Assembly (NCBI GenBank): GCA_017309115.1
Contig: JAFLEF010000027.1
Span: 32,885-96,884, forward strand
From: Verrucomicrobiota bacterium
GTDB taxonomy: Bacteria > Verrucomicrobiota > Verrucomicrobiia > Limisphaerales > UBA9464
Length of the DNA: 64,000 nucleotides
Reading direction: 5' to 3'
Shown one piece after another: positions 53,521 to 64,000 of this stretch (positions are counted from its first letter, which is position 1; each line of letters starts with the position of its first letter). The position numbers were made by a program, and so were the translations under genes. Below the pieces are notes generated by a model. It did no database searches. It was not told where the DNA came from and saw only the letters and a program-made list of their open reading frames with translations.

Positions 53521-54525
53521 ATGAAGTCCAATCCCCGCCAGATGCCGACGACCCGGCCTCCGTTGGATCGCATGATGCAGATTCACTCCGCGCTCCAAGC
53601 TGGGGATTTTCCCAATTGCTCCACCTTGGGACGATTATTGGAGGTCAGCACCAAGACAATTCACCGCGATCTGGAGTTCATGCGGGATCGGTTGGGACTG
53701 CCGATCGAGTACAAGTCGGAACGCAACGGCTACTACTACACCGAAGAGGTCGACTCGTTTCCGACCTTGCAGATCTCGGAAGGTGAATTGTTCGCCTTGC
53801 TGGTCGCGGAAAAAGCGTTGCAGCAGTATCGGGGAACTCCGTTTGAAACCCGCCTGGTGGGCGCGCTGCGCAAACTGGAACAGGCGCTACCGGACACGGT
53901 TTCGTTGAACCTAGCCGAGTGGGATCAGGCCATTTCCTTTCACACGACCTCCGAACCTCTCCAGCAGGTTCCGCCGATATTGGAGGCGTTGACCCGGGCG
54001 GCCCAGAAGCGGGATCAGTTGCGCCTGCGCTATCGGAAGCCTGGGGCGAAACAGGTGGAGGAACGGGTGGTGGATCCCTACCAGCTCGCGAACGTCAATG
54101 GAGACTGGTACCTCTTCGCTTTTGATCATCTGCGGCGCGATCTCCGGAAATTTGTGCCCGCCCGGATTCTCTCGGCCGAGCCGACGGGACAGTCCTTCCA
54201 ACGGCCCGAGAAGTTTCAGCTCCAAAAGCTGCTTCGGGACAGTTTCGACGTGCATTCGCGGGAGGGCGACTTCGAAGTGGTCATTCAGTTTGATCCCACG
54301 GTCGCCGACTACTTGCGAGAGAAGCGCTGGCATCCTTCGCAGGAATTGCGGGAATTGGCCGAAGGCGGCGTGGAGTTAAAGTTGAAACTGGGCAGCTTGG
54401 GGGAAATCCAGCGCTGGGTGTTGGGCTGGGGAGGGCTGGCACAGGTGATCCGGCCTCCGGAACTGATTCAGCGGGTTCGCGAGGCGGCCGACCGATTGCA
54501 TAAGGCGCACGCCAGAAAGGCGTAG
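53521..54525 (+). CDS. WYL-domain transcriptional regulator
   Basis: 334 aa. An HTH_11-type helix-turn-helix at about 15-65 (LGRLLEVSTKTIHRDLEFMRDRLGLPI with wing RNGYYYTE), a WYL domain at about 160-225 (RLRYRKPGAKQVEERVVDPYQLANVNGDWYLFAFDHLRRDLRKFVPARI), and a C-terminal WCX-type domain (about 250-325). WYL domains sense ligands, often nucleic acid or nucleotide. The target is not evident. It is convergent with glnB with ~79 bp between stop codons. Confidence 0.92.
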   Translation: MKSNPRQMPTTRPPLDRMMQIHSALQAGDFPNCSTLGRLLEVSTKTIHRDLEFMRDRLGLPIEYKSERNGYYYTEEVDSFPTLQISEGELFALLVAEKALQQYRGTPFETRLVGALRKLEQALPDTVSLNLAEWDQAISFHTTSEPLQQVPPILEALTRAAQKRDQLRLRYRKPGAKQVEERVVDPYQLANVNGDWYLFAFDHLRRDLRKFVPARILSAEPTGQSFQRPEKFQLQKLLRDSFDVHSREGDFEVVIQFDPTVADYLREKRWHPSQELRELAEGGVELKLKLGSLGEIQRWVLGWGGLAQVIRPPELIQRVREAADRLHKAHARKA

Positions 54526-54604
54526 GGTGGACTCTGGGGTGGTAGCCCGGCGAACTTCGCCAGGCCCCCGGCGAGTCACCTCAGCCAGATCTTTGGGCGC
54601 TCGG

Positions 54605-56457
<1,853 letters not shown>

Positions 56458-56464
56458 GGGTTGA

Positions 56465-57028
56465 TCAGGGAGCGGTGACCTGAATGGAGGTGACAAGTAG
56501 TGTGCTTCGGGGTGGCCAGCACAACTCTTCAGTGCAGGCCTGATATTGGAATTTACCCTTTATGGACAGCGCCCCCGGTGGAACGTTCGTTCTGACTCTC
56601 AAAAGCCGGCTGAAAACAGCTTTACCCCAGTAGGAGGGTTCGCCGCTCGGGTCGCGTTTTGGTTCCGGCGCACCCCAGGTCCCCAATGACTCCACCTCCT
56701 CCGGGAACGTGAATTCGAGAGCGGTGGGGGTGAAGGGACCGCGAACACCTTGAGTCGCGTAGATGTGGTAGCCAGCTGCGAGCTCCACGATCACCTGAAC
56801 TTCGAACGATTCACCGGCCTTTACGACCCTCGGCAACGAGCTCACGGTGACCACCACCGGTTGGTCAGGTGTGGGGACGGCCGGTTCCGAGGGGGCCTGA
56901 GACGTTAGCGGACCGTTTTCCGGCGGCGGTTGCGACGAGCAGCCGGCCAAGTCCACCAGGAGAATCACGGGTAGTGTTCGAAACCAACCAAGACGCCAAG
57001 CGTTCTCCAGCAATCTTGCGACGTTCAT
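56465..57028 (-). CDS. Lipoprotein with DsbD N-terminal-like (DsbDalpha) domain
   Basis: 187 aa. A lipobox at VDLAGC (acylated Cys30) follows the signal sequence. The mature domain is an Ig-like fold with the DsbD-N signature: VKAGESFEVQVIVELAAGYHIYA and, at the C-terminus, FQYQACTEELCWPP with the redox pair C165/C170. In DsbD this domain receives reducing equivalents and passes them to DsbC/G or CcmG. Here it stands alone, without the membrane and thioredoxin parts, so it would need another electron source. Likely anchored in the outer or inner membrane. Confidence 0.78.
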   Translation of the reverse strand: MNVARLLENAWRLGWFRTLPVILLVDLAGCSSQPPPENGPLTSQAPSEPAVPTPDQPVVVTVSSLPRVVKAGESFEVQVIVELAAGYHIYATQGVRGPFTPTALEFTFPEEVESLGTWGAPEPKRDPSGEPSYWGKAVFSRLLRVRTNVPPGALSIKGKFQYQACTEELCWPPRSTLLVTSIQVTAP

Positions 57029-57085
57029 GGCGACATCTGAAATAACTGCTCTGAATCAGGCATGACTCCAAGCCGTATGCACCGC

Positions 57086-60000
57086 TTACCGGGTCACGGC
57101 TCGTAGATACTGGCGTGCGGGAGTCTCTCGGGGAAGAAGGAGTTCCGCCGGTCCCCCTGTAGGAACCTGAAGCTCCGTCAGATCCTGCCAGGTCGCGAGC
57201 TGCTCTGACGACTGGATCAGATGTCGCGTGCCTGGGTCCCCATGCAGACGAAGGCGAAGATGGGTCGTGGTGATGTCCAGTTCGAGCCGCGGTGTGTTCG
57301 GAACGAACCGAGCAGTGAGGGCCGTGGTGATGGTGGGATTCCAGATGAAGACGGTGTTGGTTGAAGTGCCGGCTGGCCCCGACCAGCCGTCGAAGCGCCA
57401 GCCCGGCCGGGGCCGGGCTTCCAGGGTGACCGGCACGGTTTGGAAATAGAATCCGGACCACGGGTAAACCGGGTTGCGAACTCCAGGCAGGGACTCGTCG
57501 ATCTGGAGTCGATTCACGCGAATCACGCCTCCGTCGGGCTCCGTGAGATTGAGGGTGATTCGCGCCGTCCCGGGTAGCCCGAGTTCAGATAGGACTTGTT
57601 GTCGGAGCACCCCGGAACGCTGGAGCGCAAAATCGCGGAGGGAACGGACCCGTAATTCCCACGCAGCGACACTACCTCCATTGCCCCGCCATCGACGAAT
57701 GTGCTCCTCCATCGCCGGCCTCAGTTCTTCGCGCATGGTATCCACCAAGGCTGTGGCCCGGGTGGGCTGATACCAGCTATTCAGAAGGTCCGCTGTGGTG
57801 GAAATGAACTCTTGGCGCCACGCCGGATGAGTCATGAAAGCCCGGAAAATGGCGGTGCTCCACGGGGAGTTCAGGCCAGGACGTCCGGTCGGTGACAACG
57901 CCGCCTGCAGCGTTAAATCCGAGACACCCGCGCTCCAGGGATGATTGGCGCCCAAATCCACGTCGAACAACAGGAAGCGCCAGCGACCATCCTGACCCGG
58001 ACCCAGGTTGATGTCCGGAGTGGCTAGTCGACGACGCCAGACCCGCAGGTTGTTCTGCGGCCAATCGGCGTTCGCGAAGTAGATTTCGGAAAGGTAGTAC
58101 TTGAGCGCGTCTTCCGGATCGACCCGGGCCACGACATGAGCGTAGTTCGCCGGGTCGGCCAGCGAGTGGGTCTCACAGAATTGGAGGAGTTCGAGCCAGG
58201 CGGTTGCGTCTTCTGCCTGACCCTCAATGATCCCACCACCCGCATCGAGGATTACCACCTCGTCATCGTCTACTCCGTAGTGAGCCTGAAAATAGCGGCG
58301 GTCCAATTGTTCGCGGACGCCGAGAATTCCCCAGTATTCGCCATCGAGAAAAACCTGCGCGTAGCGAGAGGACATGAGGTTCAAACCAAGCCCCCCGGCC
58401 AGCCGATGGGCCCAGTCGTCCCGCATCAGTGCGTAATCCCAATCATTGCCGAAATTGCGCAGCCGCAGGCTACGGAAGTCGGTCAGCGGACCGCCGTCGC
58501 CCAGACGCGTTAGCCCGGGAAAAAAGGGAAACGAAAAGGTGTTGCGCGGGGACTCCGGGCCCCGGGCTTTGAGACCGAAGGTCTTCTGCCGAAAGGAGCG
58601 GGAGGATTGGCCCTGGATGTCGATCAGCACGGGTTCGGTGGCCACCCGGGTTCCGTTGGTGTCGAACCATTCGAGATGGCCTTCGCGTTCCCATTCTGGT
58701 CCGCGCTGGGTGAAATTCGCCGGCTTGTATTGGGTGGGCGGTTCGTCGGGATGGGCTTTGACGTACCGATCGAAAACCGCGCCCAGCATGTAAATCCCCG
58801 TCTCGTAATCGAAAAGTCCAGCAGGTGGAGTCAGCAACGAAACTGTGGGCAGGTTGCGGGAAACAGCAGCTTCGCCGACCCAGAACGACTGCGACAAGAT
58901 TGGCCCAGGCAGGCCCCCGGGTCGCAGGGCCCGAGCGCGTACGACGGTGGCCTTACGCACAGATCCCAAGGGAGCCTTCCAACCGTCGGTGAACTGATTG
59001 GCCGTCGCGGTACCCGGAATTACCGAAAACACATTGGGGTCTGTGGCCCGCGAGGTGATCGGAAGGGGGTCGCGATAAATCGGAGATGCTGAGGTGGGTT
59101 CGGATCCGTCGAGGGTGTAGTGGAGGGTAACTCCGGCCTCGGCCGTATGCAGGACTAGGTTGAACGGCTCGGCGTGGAAACCGGCCGCGGCGGAAGGGTT
59201 CGGTGCTTCGTACACCACGGAGTCGTAGGCCGTCGCGGAGCCGTTGGAGCGGGCCGGAGTGGACGGTGACAGAAACCTCCACGGTCCAACTCCGTTGGGA
59301 ACACGGCCGTATCCCAGGTCGTCCAGCAAGCGGGGCGTGGCGATCTGGTCGCGCCGGACCTGATTGGGTTCGGTCAGCAGCACCCATTCACCGTCGGACT
59401 TGAGTTCGAAGTTGGTATGGAGGGGTGAACCCAGCTGACGCCGGTTCTTGCCGGAAGCATAGATGATTAGGTGGGCGCGGGGCGGCAGGACCACGTCGGG
59501 AAACACCCAACGGAAGGGCCGATCCGGATCATCTGAGAGTCCCCATCCAGCCAAGGCAACCGGAGTTGCCCGTCCGTTGAACAATTCGATCCAGTCGGGC
59601 GAATCTCCATCTTCGTCGCGGGTGGAGTCCTGATTTGCGGTCACGACTTCGTTGAGCACCAGTTCACCCGCCGGAGGTGTCTCGGGCGCGACCAGGGCGT
59701 CCACTTCGACAACGCGGGGACCGCCGGTACTGGACCGGGTGAATTCGAGGCGGAACTGACGACCGCGGCGGATTCCGTCGGCAAACGTGCGGAGAATGAC
59801 TCCGTTGAAGGCCTGGTTATCGAACTCGTCGGCCACTTCGCCGTCCACGAACAGTCGGACCCGTTCCACGGAACGGAACTTTCCGTTGGACGCGCCGTCC
59901 CCGACCAACTCCAGCCGATACCCGGCCAGGGGAATTTCGTCGGCCACCTGCCACTCGAGAAAATCCACGGTCTCCCCGCCGTCGCCCCAGTCTGCGTTGC

Positions 60001-60832
60001 CGTTGTCGGGCACCCCGTTGTCTTCGAAGATGAAACTCTCGGGTTCGATGGGTCCGTTGGCATTGCCGAAGGCGTCTTCCGGAGTGTCCACCCCGCCCAG
60101 CCGGCTGCTGACGCGGAAGCCGGACGCGGTACCGGGTCCTTCGTCATCGCGGGCGGCGGATTTGCGACCGACGAGCGAATTGTCGACCGCGTTGAAGAGC
60201 AGGCGGTCGAGAAAATTGCTGGTGGGAGGAACCGGAGTGCCTTGGCCGTCCAGTTCCACCACGCGGACGCCCCGGGAGGTCGCCCGGGTGAGCTCCAACC
60301 GGAACGCGCGGACTTCGGTCGGCGTACCCAACAGGGAGCGGTCGCGGATCAGCAGCGGCGTGTGGGGATTGGGTCCCGGAGCGCTGGGAACCGTTCCGCC
60401 AGAGATTTGGCGAAAGGTGAGTCCGTCAGTGCTGGCGAAGAGTCGAAAGCGGGAGGCGGCTCGTTCGGCGGAGTTCGGAGCATTCTGTTCGAGACGGAGG
60501 GCGAATTCGGTCAGGTGAAGCGGTTCCCGGGTTTGCCATTCGACGATATCGACAAAGCCCGGTCCGGGTCCGTCGGCAAAGATCGCCTTGCCCGGTTCGC
60601 TCCACGGAGGAGCGGTGATTCCTCCCCAAATCGCTCGCGGATCGGAGATCCCGCAGCAGGTGGTGTTCTGCGGTGTGGAGCGGATGACCTGGAGGCCCCG
60701 GGAAAGGTCGAAGGCATCCGTTACGTCGCCTGGCCCTGACCCGGCGGAATACTCGGGAGCGCCCAGCAGAACTCGGGCGAACGAAAGCACCGTGGCTAAG
60801 GTCAGCAGTCGTTGGAGAGAGTAGCGGCGCAC
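57086..60832 (-). CDS. Large secreted CotH-kinase/lamin-tail protein
   Basis: 1248 aa with a signal peptide (to about residue 24). Domains in order: two discoidin-like beta sandwiches (about 40-200 and 210-390), a lamin-tail domain (about 395-520, LVLNEVVTANQDSTRDEDGDSPDWIELFNG), a chitobiase-type C-terminal Ig domain (about 560-600, VTLHYTLDGSEPTSASPIY), a CotH-like kinase domain (about 690-1060, DIQGQSSRSFRQKTFGLKAR, SLRLRNFGNDWDYALMRDD, YWGILGVREQLDRRYFQAHYG, WRFLLFDVDLGAN) and a short InlB-repeat-like segment (RFDGWSGPAGTST). CotH kinases phosphorylate proteins in spores and some envelopes; here the target is unknown. Confidence 0.9.
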   Translation of the reverse strand: MRRYSLQRLLTLATVLSFARVLLGAPEYSAGSGPGDVTDAFDLSRGLQVIRSTPQNTTCCGISDPRAIWGGITAPPWSEPGKAIFADGPGPGFVDIVEWQTREPLHLTEFALRLEQNAPNSAERAASRFRLFASTDGLTFRQISGGTVPSAPGPNPHTPLLIRDRSLLGTPTEVRAFRLELTRATSRGVRVVELDGQGTPVPPTSNFLDRLLFNAVDNSLVGRKSAARDDEGPGTASGFRVSSRLGGVDTPEDAFGNANGPIEPESFIFEDNGVPDNGNADWGDGGETVDFLEWQVADEIPLAGYRLELVGDGASNGKFRSVERVRLFVDGEVADEFDNQAFNGVILRTFADGIRRGRQFRLEFTRSSTGGPRVVEVDALVAPETPPAGELVLNEVVTANQDSTRDEDGDSPDWIELFNGRATPVALAGWGLSDDPDRPFRWVFPDVVLPPRAHLIIYASGKNRRQLGSPLHTNFELKSDGEWVLLTEPNQVRRDQIATPRLLDDLGYGRVPNGVGPWRFLSPSTPARSNGSATAYDSVVYEAPNPSAAAGFHAEPFNLVLHTAEAGVTLHYTLDGSEPTSASPIYRDPLPITSRATDPNVFSVIPGTATANQFTDGWKAPLGSVRKATVVRARALRPGGLPGPILSQSFWVGEAAVSRNLPTVSLLTPPAGLFDYETGIYMLGAVFDRYVKAHPDEPPTQYKPANFTQRGPEWEREGHLEWFDTNGTRVATEPVLIDIQGQSSRSFRQKTFGLKARGPESPRNTFSFPFFPGLTRLGDGGPLTDFRSLRLRNFGNDWDYALMRDDWAHRLAGGLGLNLMSSRYAQVFLDGEYWGILGVREQLDRRYFQAHYGVDDDEVVILDAGGGIIEGQAEDATAWLELLQFCETHSLADPANYAHVVARVDPEDALKYYLSEIYFANADWPQNNLRVWRRRLATPDINLGPGQDGRWRFLLFDVDLGANHPWSAGVSDLTLQAALSPTGRPGLNSPWSTAIFRAFMTHPAWRQEFISTTADLLNSWYQPTRATALVDTMREELRPAMEEHIRRWRGNGGSVAAWELRVRSLRDFALQRSGVLRQQVLSELGLPGTARITLNLTEPDGGVIRVNRLQIDESLPGVRNPVYPWSGFYFQTVPVTLEARPRPGWRFDGWSGPAGTSTNTVFIWNPTITTALTARFVPNTPRLELDITTTHLRLRLHGDPGTRHLIQSSEQLATWQDLTELQVPTGGPAELLLPRETPARQYLRAVTR

Positions 60833-60893
60833 GGTGTCGGAAAATCGTAGCGGAAGTCGTTCGGAGACGAAACCGGAAGTAGAGGGCGGGGGA

Positions 60894-60916
60894 AGCTGAG
60901 AGCTGAGAGCTGAGAG
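60894..60916 (+). repeat. Heptanucleotide tandem repeat, three units of AGCTGAG
   Basis: AGCTGAG repeated three times plus AG, intergenic. The same unit appears inverted at 7796-7811. Confidence 0.8.
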
Positions 60917-60945
60917 GTCGGAAGGGAAGCTTGGTAGGGCGAGGT

Positions 60946-61011
60946 TCCGCCGAGCCGTGCGCGTCCCGGCGAGTGACGTGTCAGGAGTCCACGAGCGGAC
61001 GGCTCCGCGGA
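60946..61011. repeat. Imperfect inverted repeat, possible dispersed palindromic element
   Basis: Arms TCCGCCGAGCCGT (60946-60958) and ACGGCTCCGCGGA (60999-61011) are complementary at 12 of 13 positions and flank a ~40-bp centre. It resembles dispersed intergenic palindromes known from bacterial genomes; copy number in this genome is unknown. Confidence 0.55.
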
Positions 61012-61028
61012 GCGTTGCCGTAGCGTGT

Positions 61029-61059
61029 AGTTGAGAGTTGAAAGTTGAGAGTTGAGAGA
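61029..61059 (+). repeat. Heptanucleotide tandem repeat, four units of AGTTGAG (one variant)
   Basis: AGTTGAG, AGTTGAA, AGTTGAG, AGTTGAG followed by AGA: a C-to-T variant of the AGCTGAG unit found 113 bp upstream and at 7.8 kb. Confidence 0.8.
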
Positions 61060-61461
61060 TGGGAAGCAGTGCGCGAGCCCTCTGGCGTTTTGGGGCGCGT
61101 GAAGGTAGGTGGGGTCGGATGTTACTCGACGCGTCAGCAGCCGGGACGGAAAGCGGTAGCTACGCAGGCTTCGCTACCGCCCTCCAAAGGATCCGCGTCG
61201 TCCTACCGGGGGGCTTCTTTTTTGACAAGGAATCCGGCCGGTTCCGCGTTGGTTGTTGATGACTCGTCTGTTTCTGGGAATGCGGTCCGGTCCGAAGTGG
61301 GTTCGATCCGCGATGTTCCAGCGGATCAGTGGGGAAGGCAGAACGCCCGATGCTCCGTCGGGTTGCTCTTCGAAACCGTCGGATCGTCGATGGCGTCCGG
61401 ATTTTCGGCTGGTTCTGGTCGGTTAAGTGTGTGCTCGATAGTCAACGTATCCTGCTCACTC

Positions 61462-64000
61462 ATGATCTTCTTTCCGGTCCGCCATTTGATCTTTGCGGGA
61501 GTTCTGACGGCCCTGACGCAATGGGTCACTCGCAGTGCTGAGCCGGTTCTGCAGGTGTTTCCAGAGCCGAATCAACGGCTGCGCCTTGAATGGCCTGAAT
61601 CCGGACAGACGGTGCTGGAAGCGACCGGCGCGCTGGAGGCTGACTGGCAGCCGGTGGCGGAGGTTCCGGCGGTCAGCGAGGGCGTGGCCCGGGTGTTTGT
61701 GTCGTCAGGGGAGCAGACGCGATTTTTCCGACTCCGACAGACGGAGTTGACCCGCGTCAGTGCGACGTCGCCTCTGGTGGGAGAAACGGGAGTGGCGGTG
61801 ACGCGCGAAACCATTCTGCGTTTTTCGGCGCCGTTGGCCGCGGACACCGTACTGACGACCGACCGCTACTTTGTGGAGGCGGATGGGCGACGGTTGTTGG
61901 GGCGGGTGGAACTCGGGAGTGATCGGCGAAGTGCCACTCTGTTTCATCTGGAACCCGTGCCGGCGAATGCGCGGGTGCAGGTGACCTTTGCGGGGACTGG
62001 CGTGCGGGATGGGGGCGGTGCGGAACTGGATGCCGAAGGCGATGGCATCGCGGGGGGCACGTTTCGATTTACCTTCGACACGGCTTCCATTCAGGCGGCG
62101 GCCAACACGGCGGTGTCTGGACATGTTTTCGCTTCGGAACGAAATCCGGACGGCAGTAATCGGCCGCTTGCCGGAGTGATCGTGACGGTGGATGGCGCGG
62201 AGGAATCGCTGCGAACGACGACGGATGCTTCCGGTTTCTTTCAACTGAACTCGTGTCCGGTGGGGCGCTTCTTTGTGCACATTGATGGACGCAGCGTGGC
62301 GGGCAGCGAATGGCCGAGTGGCGCGTACTATCCGTTTGTGGGGAAGGCTTGGGAAACGGTGGCTGGGACGACGAATGCGCTGCCTGGAGGGACGGGGGAG
62401 ATCTTTTTGCCGCTGATTCCTGCGGGAGCCCTACGCGAGGTGAGTCCGCTCGTGTCGACGGCCATTACCTTTACCCCGGAAGTGCTGGCAGCGAATCCGG
62501 CGCTGGCGGGCGTGCAAATCGTGGTGCCGCCCAATGCCCTCTTCGCAGACTCCGGGGCGCGGGGCGGTCGGGTGGGTCTGGCGCCGGTGCCCCCGGACCG
62601 GTTGCCCGAGCCACTGCCCCCCGGGCTGGAGATGCCGCTGGTCATTACCATTCAGACCGACGGGCCGCAGAATTTCTCCGAGCCGGTTCCCGTGCGCTTT
62701 CCGAATCTGCCGGATCCGAAGACGGGATTGAAACTGCCGCCCGGTGCCAAGAGCGGCTTGTGGAGTTTCAATCACGACACCGGCCGTTGGGAACTGCAGG
62801 GCCCCATGACGGTGAGTGCCGATGGCAACTACGTCGACACCGACGCGGGGGTGGGGGTGCGTCAACCGGGTTGGCATGGGATCAATCCCGGCTCGGACAC
62901 CGACGATGATGCGCCGGAGGATCCGCCGGAGGACGACGAGGATGATAAGGATGAACCGGAGGAAAAATCGCCGTTCGAAAAGTGCAAAGCCGAGATCGGT
63001 AATCTGGTCAACTCGGCCCTGGATTGTGGGTTTGGGGCGGTGCTGCCGGCGAAGTTGTCGCCCGATCCGGACAACGTGAATCGTCCGTGTGCGATTGGCC
63101 TGGGGCTCGCAGCGGTCGCGACGGTGCGGGACTGTTTGCTGGATTCCAGCGGCTGCAAGGCGACGGTCATTAACAATAGCGGAGGCGTGGCGATTGGATG
63201 CGGTCCGGCCTTGAGCGAGGCGCTGGGACGGGGCACCAAGTTTCTCGGCCCGGTGGCGACGGTCGCGGGTGCGATTCACGGCTGCGTCCTCGGACCGGGA
63301 TTGAACTTCTGTGCGATGGCGGACTGCTTGGAGCAATCCAGTGGCGATTCGTTCTGTGTGCCGGACGAATGGGAGACCGGGATGCAGCGCTGGCTCAATG
63401 ACTGGGATTTCATCGGCAACGCTCTTAGTGGCGGTTCCAGTCCTGCTCGGGTCCGTCCGCAGGACCAAGCCGGCTTGGGCGAGGCACCCGCGGAGTTCCT
63501 GGCGGAGGCGCAGACCAACGCCTTCTTCACTCAAGTCCGATTCACCCTGGCCATGCGGCAGTATTTCATCGCGCTGTATGGCACTGGGAAATGGTTCCCG
63601 GACAATCCGGCGGATGCCGCAGTGAGCGCCGCCTTCCTGCGTCAGCTCAATCTGGCCACGGAACCGGAGGGTGAGAGCGGGGCCGCGGTCAGTTCGGCGG
63701 AACGCGCCGTATTGCTGGCGCTGCCGCGACCCACCGGCGCCACCGAGCTCGACGCGGAAACCGTGATCACGCGCATGGAGCGGATCTTCACCGGCACGAT
63801 CACGGATGCAGAACTCAATCTGCGCGTCTTGATCGGGTCCGCCTTGAAGTACGGCGAAATGGCGGCGGTTTATCAGGCCCTGGGGTGGGACGATCCGACG
63901 GAGGCGTTCAACAACGGGCTCATCCAGATCTCGCAACGCTTCGAATCGCGCTGTCAGAGCGCGGGTGGGATCAAGGGTGGCGGTAATGGCGACGTCGAGG
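61462..64000 (+). CDS. Large secreted multidomain protein (3' end outside window)
   Basis: About 846 codons are visible from ATG 61462 (MIFFPVRHLIFAGVLTAL, signal peptide to about residue 26); it continues past base 64000. Order: a beta region resembling verrucomicrobial 'LRLEWP...FFRLRQ' modules (to ~95), a Big_5-like Ig domain (~98-205, SATSPLVGETGVAVTRETILRFSAPL), a carboxypeptidase-regulatory/Cna-like domain (~215-300, AGVIVTVDGAEESLRTTTDASGFFQLN), then a region with an acidic linker (~475-500, Asp/Glu run) and a cysteine-rich stretch (~500-640, about 12 Cys). No enzyme domain is visible. Likely a very large cell-surface or secreted protein. Confidence 0.82.
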   Translation, partial: MIFFPVRHLIFAGVLTALTQWVTRSAEPVLQVFPEPNQRLRLEWPESGQTVLEATGALEADWQPVAEVPAVSEGVARVFVSSGEQTRFFRLRQTELTRVSATSPLVGETGVAVTRETILRFSAPLAADTVLTTDRYFVEADGRRLLGRVELGSDRRSATLFHLEPVPANARVQVTFAGTGVRDGGGAELDAEGDGIAGGTFRFTFDTASIQAAANTAVSGHVFASERNPDGSNRPLAGVIVTVDGAEESLRTTTDASGFFQLNSCPVGRFFVHIDGRSVAGSEWPSGAYYPFVGKAWETVAGTTNALPGGTGEIFLPLIPAGALREVSPLVSTAITFTPEVLAANPALAGVQIVVPPNALFADSGARGGRVGLAPVPPDRLPEPLPPGLEMPLVITIQTDGPQNFSEPVPVRFPNLPDPKTGLKLPPGAKSGLWSFNHDTGRWELQGPMTVSADGNYVDTDAGVGVRQPGWHGINPGSDTDDDAPEDPPEDDEDDKDEPEEKSPFEKCKAEIGNLVNSALDCGFGAVLPAKLSPDPDNVNRPCAIGLGLAAVATVRDCLLDSSGCKATVINNSGGVAIGCGPALSEALGRGTKFLGPVATVAGAIHGCVLGPGLNFCAMADCLEQSSGDSFCVPDEWETGMQRWLNDWDFIGNALSGGSSPARVRPQDQAGLGEAPAEFLAEAQTNAFFTQVRFTLAMRQYFIALYGTGKWFPDNPADAAVSAAFLRQLNLATEPEGESGAAVSSAERAVLLALPRPTGATELDAETVITRMERIFTGTITDAELNLRVLIGSALKYGEMAAVYQALGWDDPTEAFNNGLIQISQRFESRCQSAGGIKGGGNGDVE

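Larger units (their letters stand above)
60833..61461. other. Intergenic region rich in short repeats and inverted repeats
   Basis: About 630 bp between divergent secreted-protein genes. No ORF that I can support. It holds two runs of a heptanucleotide repeat (listed separately), an inverted repeat with 13-bp arms one mismatch apart (60946-60958 and 60999-61011), and a perfect 8-bp stem GCGGTAGC/GCTACCGC (61153-61160 and 61173-61180). The arrangement suggests mobile or dispersed intergenic elements; no transposase is present. Confidence 0.6.

Noticed and set aside
60894-61059. Possible CRISPR array
   Set aside because: Units are 7 bp, directly tandem, without unique spacers, and no cas genes are present.
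61059-61259. 66-aa plus-strand ORF in the repeat-rich intergenic region
   Set aside because: It begins in the heptamer repeat and runs through a hairpin; composition and start context do not support a gene.
62431-63936. 501-aa minus-strand ORF near the window end
   Set aside because: Antisense to the long plus-strand secreted protein, which has a signal peptide and Ig-like domains; the antisense translation is Arg/Gly/Gln-rich noise.

Overview
The window is about 60% GC. It looks like chromosome from a Gram-negative member of the PVC superphylum, most likely a soil or freshwater Verrucomicrobiota of the Pedosphaera/Limisphaerales type. The taxonomic call is inference from gene families. These include a DUF1549/DUF1553 'planctomycete cytochrome c' protein, a bacterial ceramidase-like protein, KDO synthesis (so an LPS outer membrane), a CotH/lamin-tail secreted protein, verrucomicrobial-style secreted proteins (FLYSPGDLLLAFRQTG type and a PstS-like type), and c-di-AMP synthesis. 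I found no rRNA, tRNA, CRISPR array, transposase or phage genes.

Layout. 1-9 kb: a translationally coupled ceramidase-like/DUF1549 pair, RNase D, KDO-8-phosphate synthase, TspO, a PQQ-type propeller, an FKBP isomerase and a VOC protein. 9.1-12.6 kb: a tightly packed operon folP-cdaA-cdaR-glmM that links folate, c-di-AMP and amino-sugar (envelope precursor) synthesis. 12.6-20.3 kb: a secreted GH9-type glycosidase, a TolC-like outer-membrane protein, a COG2907-type flavoprotein and an acyl desaturase, all on the minus strand.

20.5-37.7 kb is the most interesting region. An Rrf2-family regulator with four Cys is divergent from a long plus-strand block. That block holds an OprP-type porin, a secreted unknown, a PstS-like binding protein, a two-partner-secretion pair (TpsB with four POTRA repeats, and a 1339-aa TpsA), and exbB-exbD-tonB-exbD. 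It is followed by a sulfur-assimilation operon: YezD-like, sulfate-binding protein, an AstE/AspA-like Zn enzyme and cysteine synthase. The Rrf2 promoter region and the sulfur-operon promoter share a 12-bp identical sequence. At the sulfur operon it is part of a perfect palindrome, which suggests one regulator controls both ends of the block.

38-47 kb: two overlapping polysaccharide pyruvyl transferase genes, HIT and PhoH housekeeping genes, two glycosyltransferases, a polysaccharide deacetylase (surface polysaccharide functions), a secreted TIM-barrel protein and an unknown protein. 47.4-55 kb: GAPDH with a clear terminator, DHFR, a C39-like peptidase, a dicarboxylate/amino-acid symporter, a secreted EEP nuclease/phosphatase, FolE2, a WYL regulator and a PII protein. 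With FolP, the window carries three separate folate-pathway genes. 55-64 kb: a minus-strand set of secreted proteins (an unknown, a DsbD-N-like lipoprotein, a 1248-aa CotH/lamin-tail protein), a repeat-rich intergenic stretch, and the first ~846 codons of a large secreted multidomain protein that runs off the window.
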